Source: DATLGD01 sp035540755
GTDB lineage: Bacteria; Actinomycetota; Actinomycetes; Mycobacteriales; SCTD01
Length of the DNA stretch: 9,970 nucleotides
Assembly (NCBI GenBank): GCA_035540755.1
Contig: DATLGD010000072.1
Location: 1 to 9,970 of the forward strand
Direction of reading: 5' to 3'
Below the pieces are notes generated by a model that saw only the letters and a program-made list of their open reading frames with translations, was not told where the DNA came from and did no database searches. The position numbers and the translations under genes are program-made. Each line of letters starts with the position of its first letter. The stretch's first letter is position 1. This document shows positions 1 to 7,476 of this stretch, one piece after another.

Positions 1-1154
1 AGCGCGCGCAGCTCGTCGGAGAGGCGGACGAGGCCGGCGTCGTCCGCCGGAGGCGCACCGTACAGGAGCCCGTCGAGCCGGGCCGGGTCCTGCCCGGTGC
101 GGGCGGCGGCCGTCGACACCAGCGCCGTCCGCTCGGCGCCGTGGGGCAGGCCGAGCCGTCGGACGAGCCGGTCGCGCACCCCCGCGCGCAGCGCCTCGGC
201 GGCGGTGTCGCGCGCCCCGGCGGCCCGGTAGAGCCGGCCGCGGCCCTCGACCGCCTCGGCCGCCCGGACCACCACCGGCAGCGGCTCCTCGACGACGCGG
301 CCGAGCCGGCGGGCCCGCCACAGGGCCAGCACGGCCACGGCGAGCGCCAGCTGCGCGACGGCGAGCTTCAGCGCGTCGGGGAGCAGCTCGTTCAGCGGCC
401 GCTGCTCGCCCGGGGGCACCTCGCGGGCCGGGTCGGGCACCAGCCAGACGACCCGCTCGGCGCTGCCGAGCAGGCCGAGCGCGAGGGCCGCGTTGCCCCG
501 CTCGGCGAGCCGGTCGTTGGTGAGCAGGTCGCCATGGCCCAGCAGCACCACCTGCTCGTCCGGCAGCACCAGCAGCGCGGCGTCGCCGCCCGAGGCGTAG
601 CAGCCCTGCGCTCCGGCCGCGGTCGGCGTGTACAGCGTGCCCCCGAGCTCGACCTCGCCGGCGCGCTCGGCCGGACCGAAGCCGCAGGCCGGCTGGCGGC
701 GCTCGACCGGTACGCTGCCGGCCGTCTCCGCCGGCACGTCGAGGTCGTCGAGGTCGACGTCGACGGCGCCGACGACCAGCAGCGCACCGGTGCGGGCGGC
801 CAGCCGCTCGAGCTCGGCCGAGGCCAGCGCCTCGGGCCGCGGGACGACGAGGACGGCGTTCTCGCCCTCCTCGGCCAGCGCCTGCTCGACGGTCTCGACC
901 CGCTCGACCGGGACGCCGCCGTCGCGCAGGATCTCGGCGACCGCGCGGGAGCCGCTCGGGCCGTACGCGTCGGGGTCGAGGTAGCCCGACGGGCCGACCG
1001 CCGACAGCAGGCCGACGACGGCCGCCAGGACGACCAGCGCGAGCACGAGCAGCACCGGCAGCCGGGTGCGGCGGTAGGTCGACCGCAGGGTCGGTCCCGT
1101 CGCCGTCGCCCCGGGGGCGGCTGCCGGTGGGGACGGGTCGAGGACGGCGGTCAC
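1..1154 (-). CDS. DUF4350 domain-containing membrane protein, C-terminus cut by window edge
   Basis: Read on the minus strand from a GTG at 1154-1152; 384 codons are visible before the left edge, with no stop. Residues 1-30 are a Pro/Ala/Thr-rich cytoplasmic stretch. Residues 32-53 form a strong membrane helix (PVLLVLALVVLAAVVGLL). A soluble part follows with the DUF4350 look, GYLDPDAYGPSGSRAVAEIL at 57-76, and alternating hydrophobic strands such as AVLVVP. A second helix is at about 261-279, followed by an Arg-rich cytoplasmic tail. The family has no proven biochemical role; in actinobacteria it is found with DUF4129, MoxR ATPase and DUF58 genes, suggesting an envelope or assembly function (inference). 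The start overlaps the stop of the DUF4129 gene in a GTGA, and the ribosome binding site is poor, so coupled translation is likely. Both minus-strand helices and the domain order make the reading frame secure. Confidence 0.88.
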   Translation of the reverse strand, partial: MTAVLDPSPPAAAPGATATGPTLRSTYRRTRLPVLLVLALVVLAAVVGLLSAVGPSGYLDPDAYGPSGSRAVAEILRDGGVPVERVETVEQALAEEGENAVLVVPRPEALASAELERLAARTGALLVVGAVDVDLDDLDVPAETAGSVPVERRQPACGFGPAERAGEVELGGTLYTPTAAGAQGCYASGGDAALLVLPDEQVVLLGHGDLLTNDRLAERGNAALALGLLGSAERVVWLVPDPAREVPPGEQRPLNELLPDALKLAVAQLALAVAVLALWRARRLGRVVEEPLPVVVRAAEAVEGRGRLYRAAGARDTAAEALRAGVRDRLVRRLGLPHGAERTALVSTAAARTGQDPARLDGLLYGAPPADDAGLVRLSDELRA

Positions 1155-1780
1155 CGGACCACCAGGCGGCGCTCGGTGAGCCGGCGGTCGACGTCGACGA
1201 GCAGGGCGTAGGACTCGGCCGTGGCCGGCCGCCCGCCGTACCAGACCTCGTCGAAGACGCGCACCGCCGCGCGGAGGTCGTCGGCGGTCTCGGGGACCAC
1301 CGCCCCTGCCTCGCGCGCCACCTCGTCGGCCGTGCGACCGGGCCTCGGGTCGAGCACCCCGCGAGCCTCGAGCTCGCGGACGACGGCGCGCAGCCGCTCG
1401 CGCACGGCGTCGGCGAAGCGGCCCTGCGCGGCGGCCTCGTCGGCCCTGGTGCGGTGCTCGGCCGCCGTTCGCACCCGCTCGCCGCCGAACAGCGCGCCGC
1501 CGCGGCCGTCGCGCCGCGGCCGGAGCCGGACCAGCACGACGGCGACCACCAGCGCGACCAGGGTGAGCAGGAGCAGCAGCCCGAGCCAGCCGCCCGGCGC
1601 AGCGCCGGCCGCTCCGTCGAGCAGCTCCGTCAGCTCGCGCAGCAGCCAGGTGCCCAGGCGCACGAGCAGCGGCGGCTGCGCCTCCTGGTACGGCCGGCGG
1701 GCCAGCTCCTCGCGGGCGAGCTCGGCCGCCTCCTCGCGGCTCAGCTCGCCCACCGCGAGCACCGGCAGTTCAACGGTCAC
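1151..1780 (-). CDS. DUF4129 domain-containing single-pass membrane protein
   Basis: 209 residues, GTG start at 1780-1778 overlapping the TGA (1779-1777) of the preceding gene. The frame stays open far upstream, but that extension is antisense-like and lies over the real membrane-protein gene, so the short start is chosen. Residues 1-60 form an amphipathic Glu/Arg-rich N-terminal part (REEAAELAREELARRPYQEA) that is probably extracytoplasmic. A membrane helix spans about 65-85, followed by a basic patch RLRPRRDGRG. The C-terminal 110-205 region is the DUF4129 domain: a helical segment RFADAVRERLRAVVRELEAR, then GRTADEVARE, and the hallmark FDEVWYGGRPATAESY followed by a final helix ending LTERRLVVR. 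The domain is often seen at the end of transglutaminase-like proteins or as short proteins near MoxR/DUF58 genes. Its molecular role is unknown; a structural or adaptor role in an envelope complex with DUF4350 is inference. Confidence 0.9.
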   Translation of the reverse strand: MTVELPVLAVGELSREEAAELAREELARRPYQEAQPPLLVRLGTWLLRELTELLDGAAGAAPGGWLGLLLLLTLVALVVAVVLVRLRPRRDGRGGALFGGERVRTAAEHRTRADEAAAQGRFADAVRERLRAVVRELEARGVLDPRPGRTADEVAREAGAVVPETADDLRAAVRVFDEVWYGGRPATAESYALLVDVDRRLTERRLVVR

Positions 1781-2964
1781 GCGGAGCGGCCACCTGCCGC
1801 GGCCGCGTTGAGCGCGACGTCCAGGCCCTCGGCCCGCATCCGCCGGTCGACGTACAGCAGGGCGCTGACGGCCGCGCCGAACGGCGCGACGATCGTCAGC
1901 GCCAGCGCCGAGCCGACCGATGTGAGCACGATGTCCAGCGGGGCGAGCCCGGCCGGCTCGCCGTCCATGCCGGCGAAGAACGACCGCGCGGCGAACGGCG
2001 TCTGCAGCACCTGCGAGACGAACGAGGTGATGACCAGCACCAGCAGCAGGATCCCGAACACCCGCCACCAGTCGCCCTTCACCAGCACGCCGGAACGGCG
2101 CAGGCTCTGGCCGAGGGTCGCGCGCTCGAGCACCATGACGCTCGGCGCGAGGGCCAGCCGCACGTACAGGTGCACGGCCGCGAGCGCTGCGACGACGACG
2201 AGCGGTATGCCGAGCACCAGGCTGACCGGTCCGGCGACCGCCGCGAGCAGGGCCGTGACGACCACGGCCCCGACGAAGATGCCCCACACGATCAGGAGCA
2301 CCACGACCGCCAGCCCGACCAGGCGCAGCAGCAGCGGCCGCACCGACGTCCACGCCTGTCCGATGGTCATCGGCTGGCCGAGCACCGCCTTGCCGACCAC
2401 GGCCGTGATGACGCCGGCGAGCACGACGCCCGACAGGAACGACAGCAGCGAGCTCGCGCCGAGACCGGCGAACAGCCCGCCGAGCTCGGCGTCGAAGGCG
2501 ACCTGGCTGCCGGGCGTGAAGCCGGTCGGGTCGAACACGGCGCTGTCGAACAGGGAGACGAGCAGCGGGAGGTTGAGCAGCGTGGTCACCAGCGCGATCG
2601 CCAGCGACAGCCCCAGGGTCGGCTTCGGGTAGGTGCGGACGACGCCGACGGCGCCGTCGAGCAGCTCGCCGAGGCCGAGCGGGCGCAGCGGCACGACGCC
2701 GGGCTTGACGGCCTGCGGCGGCGCCCAGCCCCAGCCACCGGGCGGCGGGCCGCCCGCGCCCGGCGCACCGGGACCGGCCGGGGGGCCGCCCCAGCCGGGC
2801 GGCGCCGTCCAGCCGGGCGGCTGGCCCCAGCCGGGCTGCTGGCCTGGACCGGGCTGCTGGCCTGGACCGGGCGGCTGGCCGCCCGGGGGCGGACCGGAGC
2901 CGCCCGCCGACGGCCCCGGTCCGCTGTCGGGCGCCGCCCAGTCCTGCGAAGAAGTCACGTGCAC
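1777..2964 (-). CDS. Proline/glycine-rich polytopic membrane protein, glycerophosphodiesterase membrane-domain type
   Basis: 395 residues from a GTG at 2964-2962; an in-frame GTG two codons downstream (2958-2956) is equally plausible, with GAGG about 4 or 10 bases upstream respectively. Residues 15-85 are low-complexity Pro/Gly/Gln/Trp (GQQPGP, GQPPGW, PPGWGGPP) and probably cytoplasmic. After VPLRPLGLGELLDGAVGVVR come about six membrane segments at roughly 118-138, 165-192, 211-240, 246-275, 302-322 and 343-370, then the conserved tail SALLYVDRRMRAEGLDVAL. This resembles the actinobacterial proteins annotated as glycerophosphoryl diester phosphodiesterase membrane domain. I see no catalytic phosphodiesterase domain, so an enzyme name would be misleading. 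It heads the minus-strand operon and shares its upstream region with mtrA. Function unknown; a membrane scaffold or transport role is inference. Confidence 0.9.
   Translation of the reverse strand: MHVTSSQDWAAPDSGPGPSAGGSGPPPGGQPPGPGQQPGPGQQPGWGQPPGWTAPPGWGGPPAGPGAPGAGGPPPGGWGWAPPQAVKPGVVPLRPLGLGELLDGAVGVVRTYPKPTLGLSLAIALVTTLLNLPLLVSLFDSAVFDPTGFTPGSQVAFDAELGGLFAGLGASSLLSFLSGVVLAGVITAVVGKAVLGQPMTIGQAWTSVRPLLLRLVGLAVVVLLIVWGIFVGAVVVTALLAAVAGPVSLVLGIPLVVVAALAAVHLYVRLALAPSVMVLERATLGQSLRRSGVLVKGDWWRVFGILLLVLVITSFVSQVLQTPFAARSFFAGMDGEPAGLAPLDIVLTSVGSALALTIVAPFGAAVSALLYVDRRMRAEGLDVALNAAAAGGRSA
2831..2866. repeat. Two exact tandem copies of an 18-bp unit in the Pro/Gly/Gln-rich coding segment
   Basis: The unit ccgggctgctggcctgga occurs at 2831-2848 and again at 2849-2866, followed by a degraded third copy (ccgggcggctggcc). 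On the coding (minus) strand each unit adds six residues of the PGPGQQ pattern. The exact nucleotide identity suggests recent slippage duplication, so the linker length may vary between strains. Confidence 0.85.
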
Positions 2965-3192
2965 CTGTCCTCATCGGCCGGGTCGGTCGGTCGGCCCGGC
3001 GGAACCGGGAGGCCCATGCTGGCACGTCCGCGCCGGCCCGGCGTGCGAGCGGGCACCCGGCGACGCGCTGGCGCGTTCGGAGGTCAGGACGCCGCCCGGC
3101 GGCGTCGCCGGTGCGACGATGCTCCGGTCGGACCCAGCGCACGATCGACCGGCGGAGCGGCCGCGCCGTGACCGCCGAGAGGAGAGCAGCCC
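2965..3192. promoter_or_regulatory. Divergent intergenic control region between the membrane-protein operon and mtrA
   Basis: These 228 bases separate two divergent operons and must hold both promoters. No convincing -35/-10 pair is visible in either direction. The best -10-like words are GACGAT (3115-3120) towards mtrA and CAGCAT on the minus strand (3021-3016), both weak. Dyad symmetries are clear: a perfect palindrome at 3088-3106, a shorter one at 3063-3076, and a GCCGGG/CCCGGC hairpin (2977-2982 with 2995-3000, loop of three TCGG repeats) in the probable leader of the membrane-protein gene. The mtrA ribosome binding site, GAGAGGAGAG, lies at 3177-3186. Confidence 0.6.
3088..3106. repeat. 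Perfect 19-bp inverted repeat in the divergent intergenic region
   Basis: Arms GACGCCGCC (3088-3096) and GGCGGCGTC (3098-3106) are exact reverse complements around a single C. Symmetry stops immediately outside the arms. The site lies 86 bases before the mtrA start, with about 120 bases to the opposite start. It could be an operator shared by both operons or an RNA hairpin in the mtrA leader. Chance dyads are more common in GC-rich DNA, so function is unproven. Confidence 0.55.
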
Positions 3193-3897
3193 GTGACGGG
3201 GCCAAGGGGCAGCAGCAAGGTGCTGGTCGTCGACGACGACCCGGCGCTGGCCGAGATGCTCGGGATCGTGCTGCGCGGCGAGGGGTTCGAGCCGTCCTTC
3301 GTCGCCGACGGCGACGCCGCCCTGGGCGCCTTCCGCCGGGAGCGCCCCGACCTGGTGCTGCTCGACGTCATGCTGCCGGGCACCGACGGCGTCGAGGTCT
3401 GCCGGCAGATCCGGGCCGAGAGCGGCGTCCCGATCGTCATGCTCACCGCGCGCGGCGACACCATCGACGTCGTCAACGGCCTGGAGAGCGGCGCCGACGA
3501 CTACGTGGTCAAGCCGTTCAAGGCGCGTGAGCTCGTCGCCCGCGTGCGGGCCCGGCTGCGGGTGCCGGAGCAGGCCGAGCCCGAGACCCTCACCATCGGC
3601 CCGGCCGACGACCCGGTGGTCATCGACGTCCCCGGCCACCGCGTCACCCGCGGCGACGCGCAGGTGCAGCTGACGCCGCTCGAGTTCGACCTCCTCGTCG
3701 CCCTGGCCCGCAAGCCGCACGTCGTGTTCACCCGCGAGGTGCTGCTCGAGCAGGTCTGGAACTACCGGCACGCCGCCGACACGCGGCTGGTCAACGTGCA
3801 CGTGCAGCGCCTCCGCGCGAAGGTCGAGCGCGACCCGGAGCGCCCGCAGGTGGTGGTCACCGTGCGCGGCGTCGGCTACAAGGCAGGGCCGGACTGA
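3193..3897 (+). CDS. mtrA: Two-component response regulator MtrA (OmpR/PhoB family)
   Basis: 234 residues, typical length for MtrA. The GTG start at 3193 is fixed by an excellent ribosome binding site (GAGAGGAGAG, 6 bases upstream). The receiver domain spans about 8-120: acidic residues D15/D16 in VLVVDDDPA, phosphoacceptor D58 in LLDVMLPGTDG, switch T85 in VMLTARGDT, Y104 and conserved K108 in DDYVVKPFKARELVAR. The C-terminal winged helix (about 140-232) has the OmpR-type LTPLEFDLLVALARKP, the recognition helix around TRLVNVHVQRLRAKVE, and the wing VVVTVRGVGYKAG. It is phosphorylated by MtrB, encoded 65 bases downstream. In mycobacteria and Streptomyces MtrA controls dnaA, peptidoglycan hydrolases and development genes (established knowledge). 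The match plus mtrB/lpqB context makes the name secure. Confidence 0.97.
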   Translation: MTGPRGSSKVLVVDDDPALAEMLGIVLRGEGFEPSFVADGDAALGAFRRERPDLVLLDVMLPGTDGVEVCRQIRAESGVPIVMLTARGDTIDVVNGLESGADDYVVKPFKARELVARVRARLRVPEQAEPETLTIGPADDPVVIDVPGHRVTRGDAQVQLTPLEFDLLVALARKPHVVFTREVLLEQVWNYRHAADTRLVNVHVQRLRAKVERDPERPQVVVTVRGVGYKAGPD

Positions 3898-3962
3898 GCA
3901 CCGGACCGCCGTCGACCCGGCCGGCGCCGCCCGTTCCGGCCGTCGGCACCGGGTCGGGCGCC

Positions 3963-5615
3963 GTGCGGCAGGACGCCGCCGCGACGGCGCCGCGCCGCGG
4001 TTCCCGGCCGGCCCCGGTGTCGCTGGACCCGGCCTGGCGCCGCGCCGCCACGCGCGGCGGCGACGTGGTGCAGCGGCGCTGGCACGAGGCCGCTCTGCGC
4101 TGGCGCCGCTCGCTGCGCATGCGGGTCCTGGCCACCACCCTCGTCACCAGCTCGCTGGTCGTGGGCCTGTTCGCCTCCATCCTGGTGGGCCAGGTCGGCC
4201 GCGGTCTGGTCGAGGCCAAGACCCGGGCTGCGCTGGTCGAGGCGTCCAGCGGCCTGCAGGTCGCCCGCGGCGACGTCGAGGCCTCGGGCGCCACCGGCCA
4301 GGCGGCGTCGGTCGCCGTCCTCGAGGGCGTGGTGCAGCGGCTGTCCGACCGCGGCTCGACCGGCGACCTCTACACGGTCGTGCTCGCGGGCCCGGCCAGC
4401 AGCACCTCGTTCACCTCTCCTGGCGTGCGTCCCGCCGACGTGCCGGTCGAGCTCGAGGAGCAGCTGCGCGAGCAGGCGGGGCCGCTGTACTCCTTCGCCC
4501 CTGTCCCGGGTCCCGGCGGGCGCGACACCGGCCTGGTCGTCGGCTCCACCCTCAGCGTCCCCGCGCTCGGGCAGTACCGGCTCTACCACCTGTTCCCCCT
4601 CGACGCCGAGCGCGAGACGCTGTCGCTGGTCCGTCGCACCGCCGTCCTCGCCGGTTCGCTGCTGGTGCTGCTGGTCGGGCTGATCGCCGCGCTCGTCACC
4701 CGGCAGGTCGTGTCGCCGGTGCGCCTGGCCGCCCGCACCGCGGAGCGCCTGGCCGCCGGCCGGCTCGAGGAGCGCATGCAGGTCTCCGGCGAGGACGAGC
4801 TGGCCCTGCTCGCCGAGAGCTTCAACTCCATGGCGGAGGGCCTGCAGAGCCAGATCCGCCAGCTGGAGGACCTCTCCCGCGTGCAGCGCCGCTTCGTCTC
4901 GGACGTGTCGCACGAGCTGCGGACGCCGTTGACCACCGTGCGGATGGCTGCGGACGTCCTGTTCGAGGGACGGGACCGCTTCCCGTCGCACGTCGCGCGG
5001 TCGGCCGAGCTGCTGCAGGACGAGCTCGAGCGCTTCGAGGCCCTGCTGGCCGACCTGCTCGAGATCAGCCGGTACGACGCCGGCGCGGCCGCGCTCGACG
5101 CCGCCCCCCTGGACGTCGTCCCGCTGGTGCACCGCGTCGTGGCGTCGGCGTCGCTGCTGGCCGAGCGCAAGGGCTCGGTCCTCGACGTGCAGGGGGTGCC
5201 CCCCGGTCCGGTCATCGTCGAGGCCGACGTCGTGCGGCTCGAGCGGGTGCTGCGCAACCTGGTCGTCAACGCCGTCGAGCACGGGGAGGGCCGTCCGGTC
5301 GAGATCTCCGTCGCCGGCGACGACGAGGCCGTCGCGGTGCTGGTCCGCGACCACGGCGTCGGGCTCCAGCCGGGGCAGGCCGGCATGGTGTTCACCCGCT
5401 TCTGGCGTGCCGACCCCTCCCGCGCCCGCTCCACCGGCGGCACCGGCCTCGGCCTCGCCATCGCACTCGAGGACGTGCGGCTGCACGGCGGGTGGCTGCA
5501 GGCCGCCGGCCGGCCAGGCGAGGGCGCCGCCTTCCTCGTCACCCTGCCGACCCGCGCCGGGCGCGACCCCGGGGCCGGGCCGCTCGAGCTGCCCTGGCCG
5601 ACGGGACCGCGATGA
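3963..5615 (+). CDS. mtrB: Membrane sensor histidine kinase MtrB
   Basis: 550 residues from GTG 3963. A basic N-terminus leads to helix 1 (about 54-77). The extracytoplasmic sensor region is about 78-225, helix 2 about 227-247, and HAMP about 248-300 (RQVVSPVRLAARTAERLAAG). The H-box is FVSDVSHELRTPLTTVRMAA with phosphoacceptor H317. The ATPase domain has N-box RNLVVNAVEH (N436), G1 box DHGVGL (463-468), F-box region FTRFWRADPSR and G2 box GGTGLGLA (492-499). These match MtrB along its length. MtrB autophosphorylates and passes phosphate to MtrA in response to division or envelope state. The long Pro-rich tail of the mycobacterial protein is missing here, as the sequence ends soon after the ATPase fold. 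The start is the least certain part: the Shine-Dalgarno is weak, the frame is open back past the mtrA stop (a CTG at 3894 is possible), and V19 or V35 are internal alternatives. The stop overlaps the lpqB start (ATGA). Confidence 0.95.
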   Translation: MRQDAAATAPRRGSRPAPVSLDPAWRRAATRGGDVVQRRWHEAALRWRRSLRMRVLATTLVTSSLVVGLFASILVGQVGRGLVEAKTRAALVEASSGLQVARGDVEASGATGQAASVAVLEGVVQRLSDRGSTGDLYTVVLAGPASSTSFTSPGVRPADVPVELEEQLREQAGPLYSFAPVPGPGGRDTGLVVGSTLSVPALGQYRLYHLFPLDAERETLSLVRRTAVLAGSLLVLLVGLIAALVTRQVVSPVRLAARTAERLAAGRLEERMQVSGEDELALLAESFNSMAEGLQSQIRQLEDLSRVQRRFVSDVSHELRTPLTTVRMAADVLFEGRDRFPSHVARSAELLQDELERFEALLADLLEISRYDAGAAALDAAPLDVVPLVHRVVASASLLAERKGSVLDVQGVPPGPVIVEADVVRLERVLRNLVVNAVEHGEGRPVEISVAGDDEAVAVLVRDHGVGLQPGQAGMVFTRFWRADPSRARSTGGTGLGLAIALEDVRLHGGWLQAAGRPGEGAAFLVTLPTRAGRDPGAGPLELPWPTGPR

Positions 5616-7396
5616 CCAGCGCCACGAGACCCCGGACCGCCAGCCGCGCGCTCGCCGCCGCCGCCGTCGCGGTGCTCCTGTCCGCGTGCGGCCTGCCGGT
5701 CGAATCCGGCGTCCGCTCGCCGGGGCCGGTGGCTCCCGAGGCCGTCGAGCGCGGCGGCATCCAGGTGCTGCCGCCCGGGCCGCGGCCGGACGCCGGCCCG
5801 CGCGAGGTCGTCCTCGGGTTCCTCGGCGCCCAGACCAGCCCCGACGCCGACTACGCGCTCGCCCGCGAGTTCCTCGCGCCAGAGGTGCGGGGCAGCTGGG
5901 ACTCCGGCACCGGCGTCGTCATCTACGACCCGGTCAGCGTCGAGGTCGTCACCGACGTGGGCGACGACTCCCTGGTCGTCGTGCGCTCCGACACCGTGGC
6001 AAGCATCGGTGCGGACGGCGGCTACCAGCTCGAGACCGGCTCGGTCGAGGACACCTACCGCCTGGCCCGCGACGCCTCCGGCCAGCTGCAGCTGGTCGAC
6101 GTCCCGTCCGGCCTGCGGCTCACGCCGGCCGGAGCGGGCCGTTCCTACCGCGCCGAGGAGGTGTACTTCGTCGGCCTGCCCGAGGGCCCGGGGCCGTCCG
6201 AGCGGCTGGTGCCGGACCGCGCGTTCCTGCCGGCGCAGGGCGAGCTGGCCGACCACCTGGTGCGGCAGCTGCTCGCCGGTCCGACCGTGGCCCTGGGCGA
6301 CGCCGTCACCACCGGCTTCCCGGTCGGCACCGCGCTCCACCGGCCGGTGGAGCCGCTCGCCGACGGCGTGGCCACCGTCGACCTCACCCGGGAGGTGCTC
6401 GCCGCCGGGCCGGCGCAGCGCCGGCAGCTGTCCGCGCAGGTCGGATGGACCCTGCAGACCGCCCTGCCCGCGACGTCCGGGATCCGCCTGCTCGTCGAGG
6501 GCGAGCCGCTCGAGGTGCCCGAGGCCGAGGAGCTGCAGGACCGCTCCGACTGGCTGAGCGTCGACCCGAACGGCGCCGCCGGCCGCGCCCCGGCGCTGTA
6601 CGTGGTCGACCGCCGGCTGCAGCGGCTCGAGGGCAGCACCCCTCGCAGCGAGGCCACCGACGGCACGCTGCCGGTCGACGCCGTCGCCGTCTCGCCGAGC
6701 ACCGGCCGGCTGGCGCTGCTCACCCGGGACGGCGACCCTGGCACCGCCGACGTCGTGCGCGTCGGCCCGTCCTCCGGGCCGTTCGCACCGGTGCTGCAGG
6801 ACGCGCCGGTGAGCTCGCTGTCGTGGGGGAGCGGGGCGCGCGGGCTGTGGGCGGTCACGACCGCGCCCGATCCCGCGGCCGACTCCGCAATCGTGCTGGT
6901 GCCGTCCAGCGCCGACGTGCAGCCGCTGCGGGTGCCGTACGCCCGGCCCCCCGGGGCGGGTCCGCTGTCGGTGCTGCGCGTGTCCCGGGACGGCGCCCGG
7001 GTCGCCGCCGTGTTCGGCATCGGCGCCGAGCGCCGGCTCTACGTCGGCCGGGTCGAGCTGGGTGACGGGGGGCTCCGCCTGGCCGGCCTGCGGCCGGTGG
7101 CGCCGCTGCTGGCAGACGTCGCCGACGTGGCCTGGGAGTCCGGCACGTCGCTGGTCGTGCTGGCGCCGCTCGGCACGCCGAACCGGCTGCCCGTCCGGGT
7201 GACCGTCGACGGCTCGGAGCTCGAGCCGGTGCGCACCCTGGGACTCGACGGCGAGCCCGAGACGGTCACCGCGGCGCCGGGACGTCCGCTGGTGGTCGGC
7301 ACCGTGCTGGCCGGCCGGCCGGTGCTGCTGGTCGAGGACGGCGAGCTGTTCCGGCTCCAGCCCGGCGCGGGCGCCGCACCGGCCTATCCCGGCTGA
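5612..7396 (+). CDS. lpqB: Lipoprotein LpqB, MtrB-associated
   Basis: 594 residues from ATG 5612, which overlaps the mtrB stop in ATGA; the frame is open further upstream inside mtrB, but only this start puts a lipoprotein signal at the N-terminus. A basic n-region, helix LAAAAVAVLL and lipobox LSAC give Cys26 as the predicted lipidated residue, so the protein is anchored on the outer face of the membrane. An N-terminal alpha/beta domain lies at about 45-200. A GerMN-type domain is at about 208-312, with GVATVDLTREV and SGIRLLVEGEPLE. The C-terminal half from about 325 is the Gmad1/LpqB beta-propeller-like region, with repeated strands such as ALYVVDRRLQRL and SSLSWGSGARGLWAV. In mycobacteria LpqB binds the sensor part of MtrB and influences MtrA phosphorylation (established). 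Length and domain order are normal for the family. Confidence 0.95.
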   Translation: MTSATRPRTASRALAAAAVAVLLSACGLPVESGVRSPGPVAPEAVERGGIQVLPPGPRPDAGPREVVLGFLGAQTSPDADYALAREFLAPEVRGSWDSGTGVVIYDPVSVEVVTDVGDDSLVVVRSDTVASIGADGGYQLETGSVEDTYRLARDASGQLQLVDVPSGLRLTPAGAGRSYRAEEVYFVGLPEGPGPSERLVPDRAFLPAQGELADHLVRQLLAGPTVALGDAVTTGFPVGTALHRPVEPLADGVATVDLTREVLAAGPAQRRQLSAQVGWTLQTALPATSGIRLLVEGEPLEVPEAEELQDRSDWLSVDPNGAAGRAPALYVVDRRLQRLEGSTPRSEATDGTLPVDAVAVSPSTGRLALLTRDGDPGTADVVRVGPSSGPFAPVLQDAPVSSLSWGSGARGLWAVTTAPDPAADSAIVLVPSSADVQPLRVPYARPPGAGPLSVLRVSRDGARVAAVFGIGAERRLYVGRVELGDGGLRLAGLRPVAPLLADVADVAWESGTSLVVLAPLGTPNRLPVRVTVDGSELEPVRTLGLDGEPETVTAAPGRPLVVGTVLAGRPVLLVEDGELFRLQPGAGAAPAYPG

Positions 7397-7464
7397 CCGA
7401 CCGGCCGGCGGGGCACGCCGTCCACAGCCTGCGGCGCGGGGCCCCGGGACGGCCGGTCCGCGGT

Positions 7465-7470
7465 CAGGCT
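7465..7470 (+). promoter_or_regulatory. Possible -10 element for a leaderless comF transcript
   Basis: CAGGCT sits so that the usual 6-7 base distance puts the transcription start on the A of the comF ATG (7477). There is only a weak AGG (7466-7468) as ribosome binding site, which suits leaderless translation, common in actinobacteria. No good -35 is visible. The 80-base lpqB-comF gap also contains GCCGTCC (7417-7423) complementary to GGACGGC (7447-7453), a weak stem with a GGGGCCCC palindrome in its loop, and nothing else clear. Confidence 0.3.
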
Positions 7471-7476
7471 GTCGGC

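Noticed and set aside
141..2632. Long plus-strand open frames at 141-1211 and 1127-2632
   Set aside because: They lie opposite the DUF4350, DUF4129 and membrane-protein genes, which have helices, family motifs and coupled starts; the plus-strand translations are Arg/Gln/Gly or Ser/Thr/Arg noise.
3168..3197. Two GTGAC words 25 bases apart before mtrA, considered as an MtrA autoregulatory site
   Set aside because: The spacing does not suit a compact direct repeat, the second copy is the mtrA start codon itself, and such words are common at GTG starts.
1781..3205. Upstream extension of the DUF4129 frame to give a 684-residue protein
   Set aside because: The added part overlaps the membrane-protein gene in another frame, is Arg/Ala/Gly-rich without domains, and the GTG at 1780 forms a typical overlap with the preceding stop.
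3876..5486. Long minus-strand open frame (about 536 codons) opposite mtrB
   Set aside because: It is the complement of a clearly conserved kinase gene; its translation is Gly/Arg/Asp/Gln/His-rich with no domain, as usual for antisense frames in high-GC DNA.
4583..6340. Long minus-strand open frame (about 585 codons) opposite the mtrB/lpqB junction
   Set aside because: It spans two real genes on the other strand and shows only low-complexity Ser/Arg/Thr sequence.
7401..7453. CCGGCCGG and GGGGCCCC palindromes after lpqB as a terminator
   Set aside because: Only short or long-looped stems can be drawn and there is no T-run; too weak to call in this base composition.
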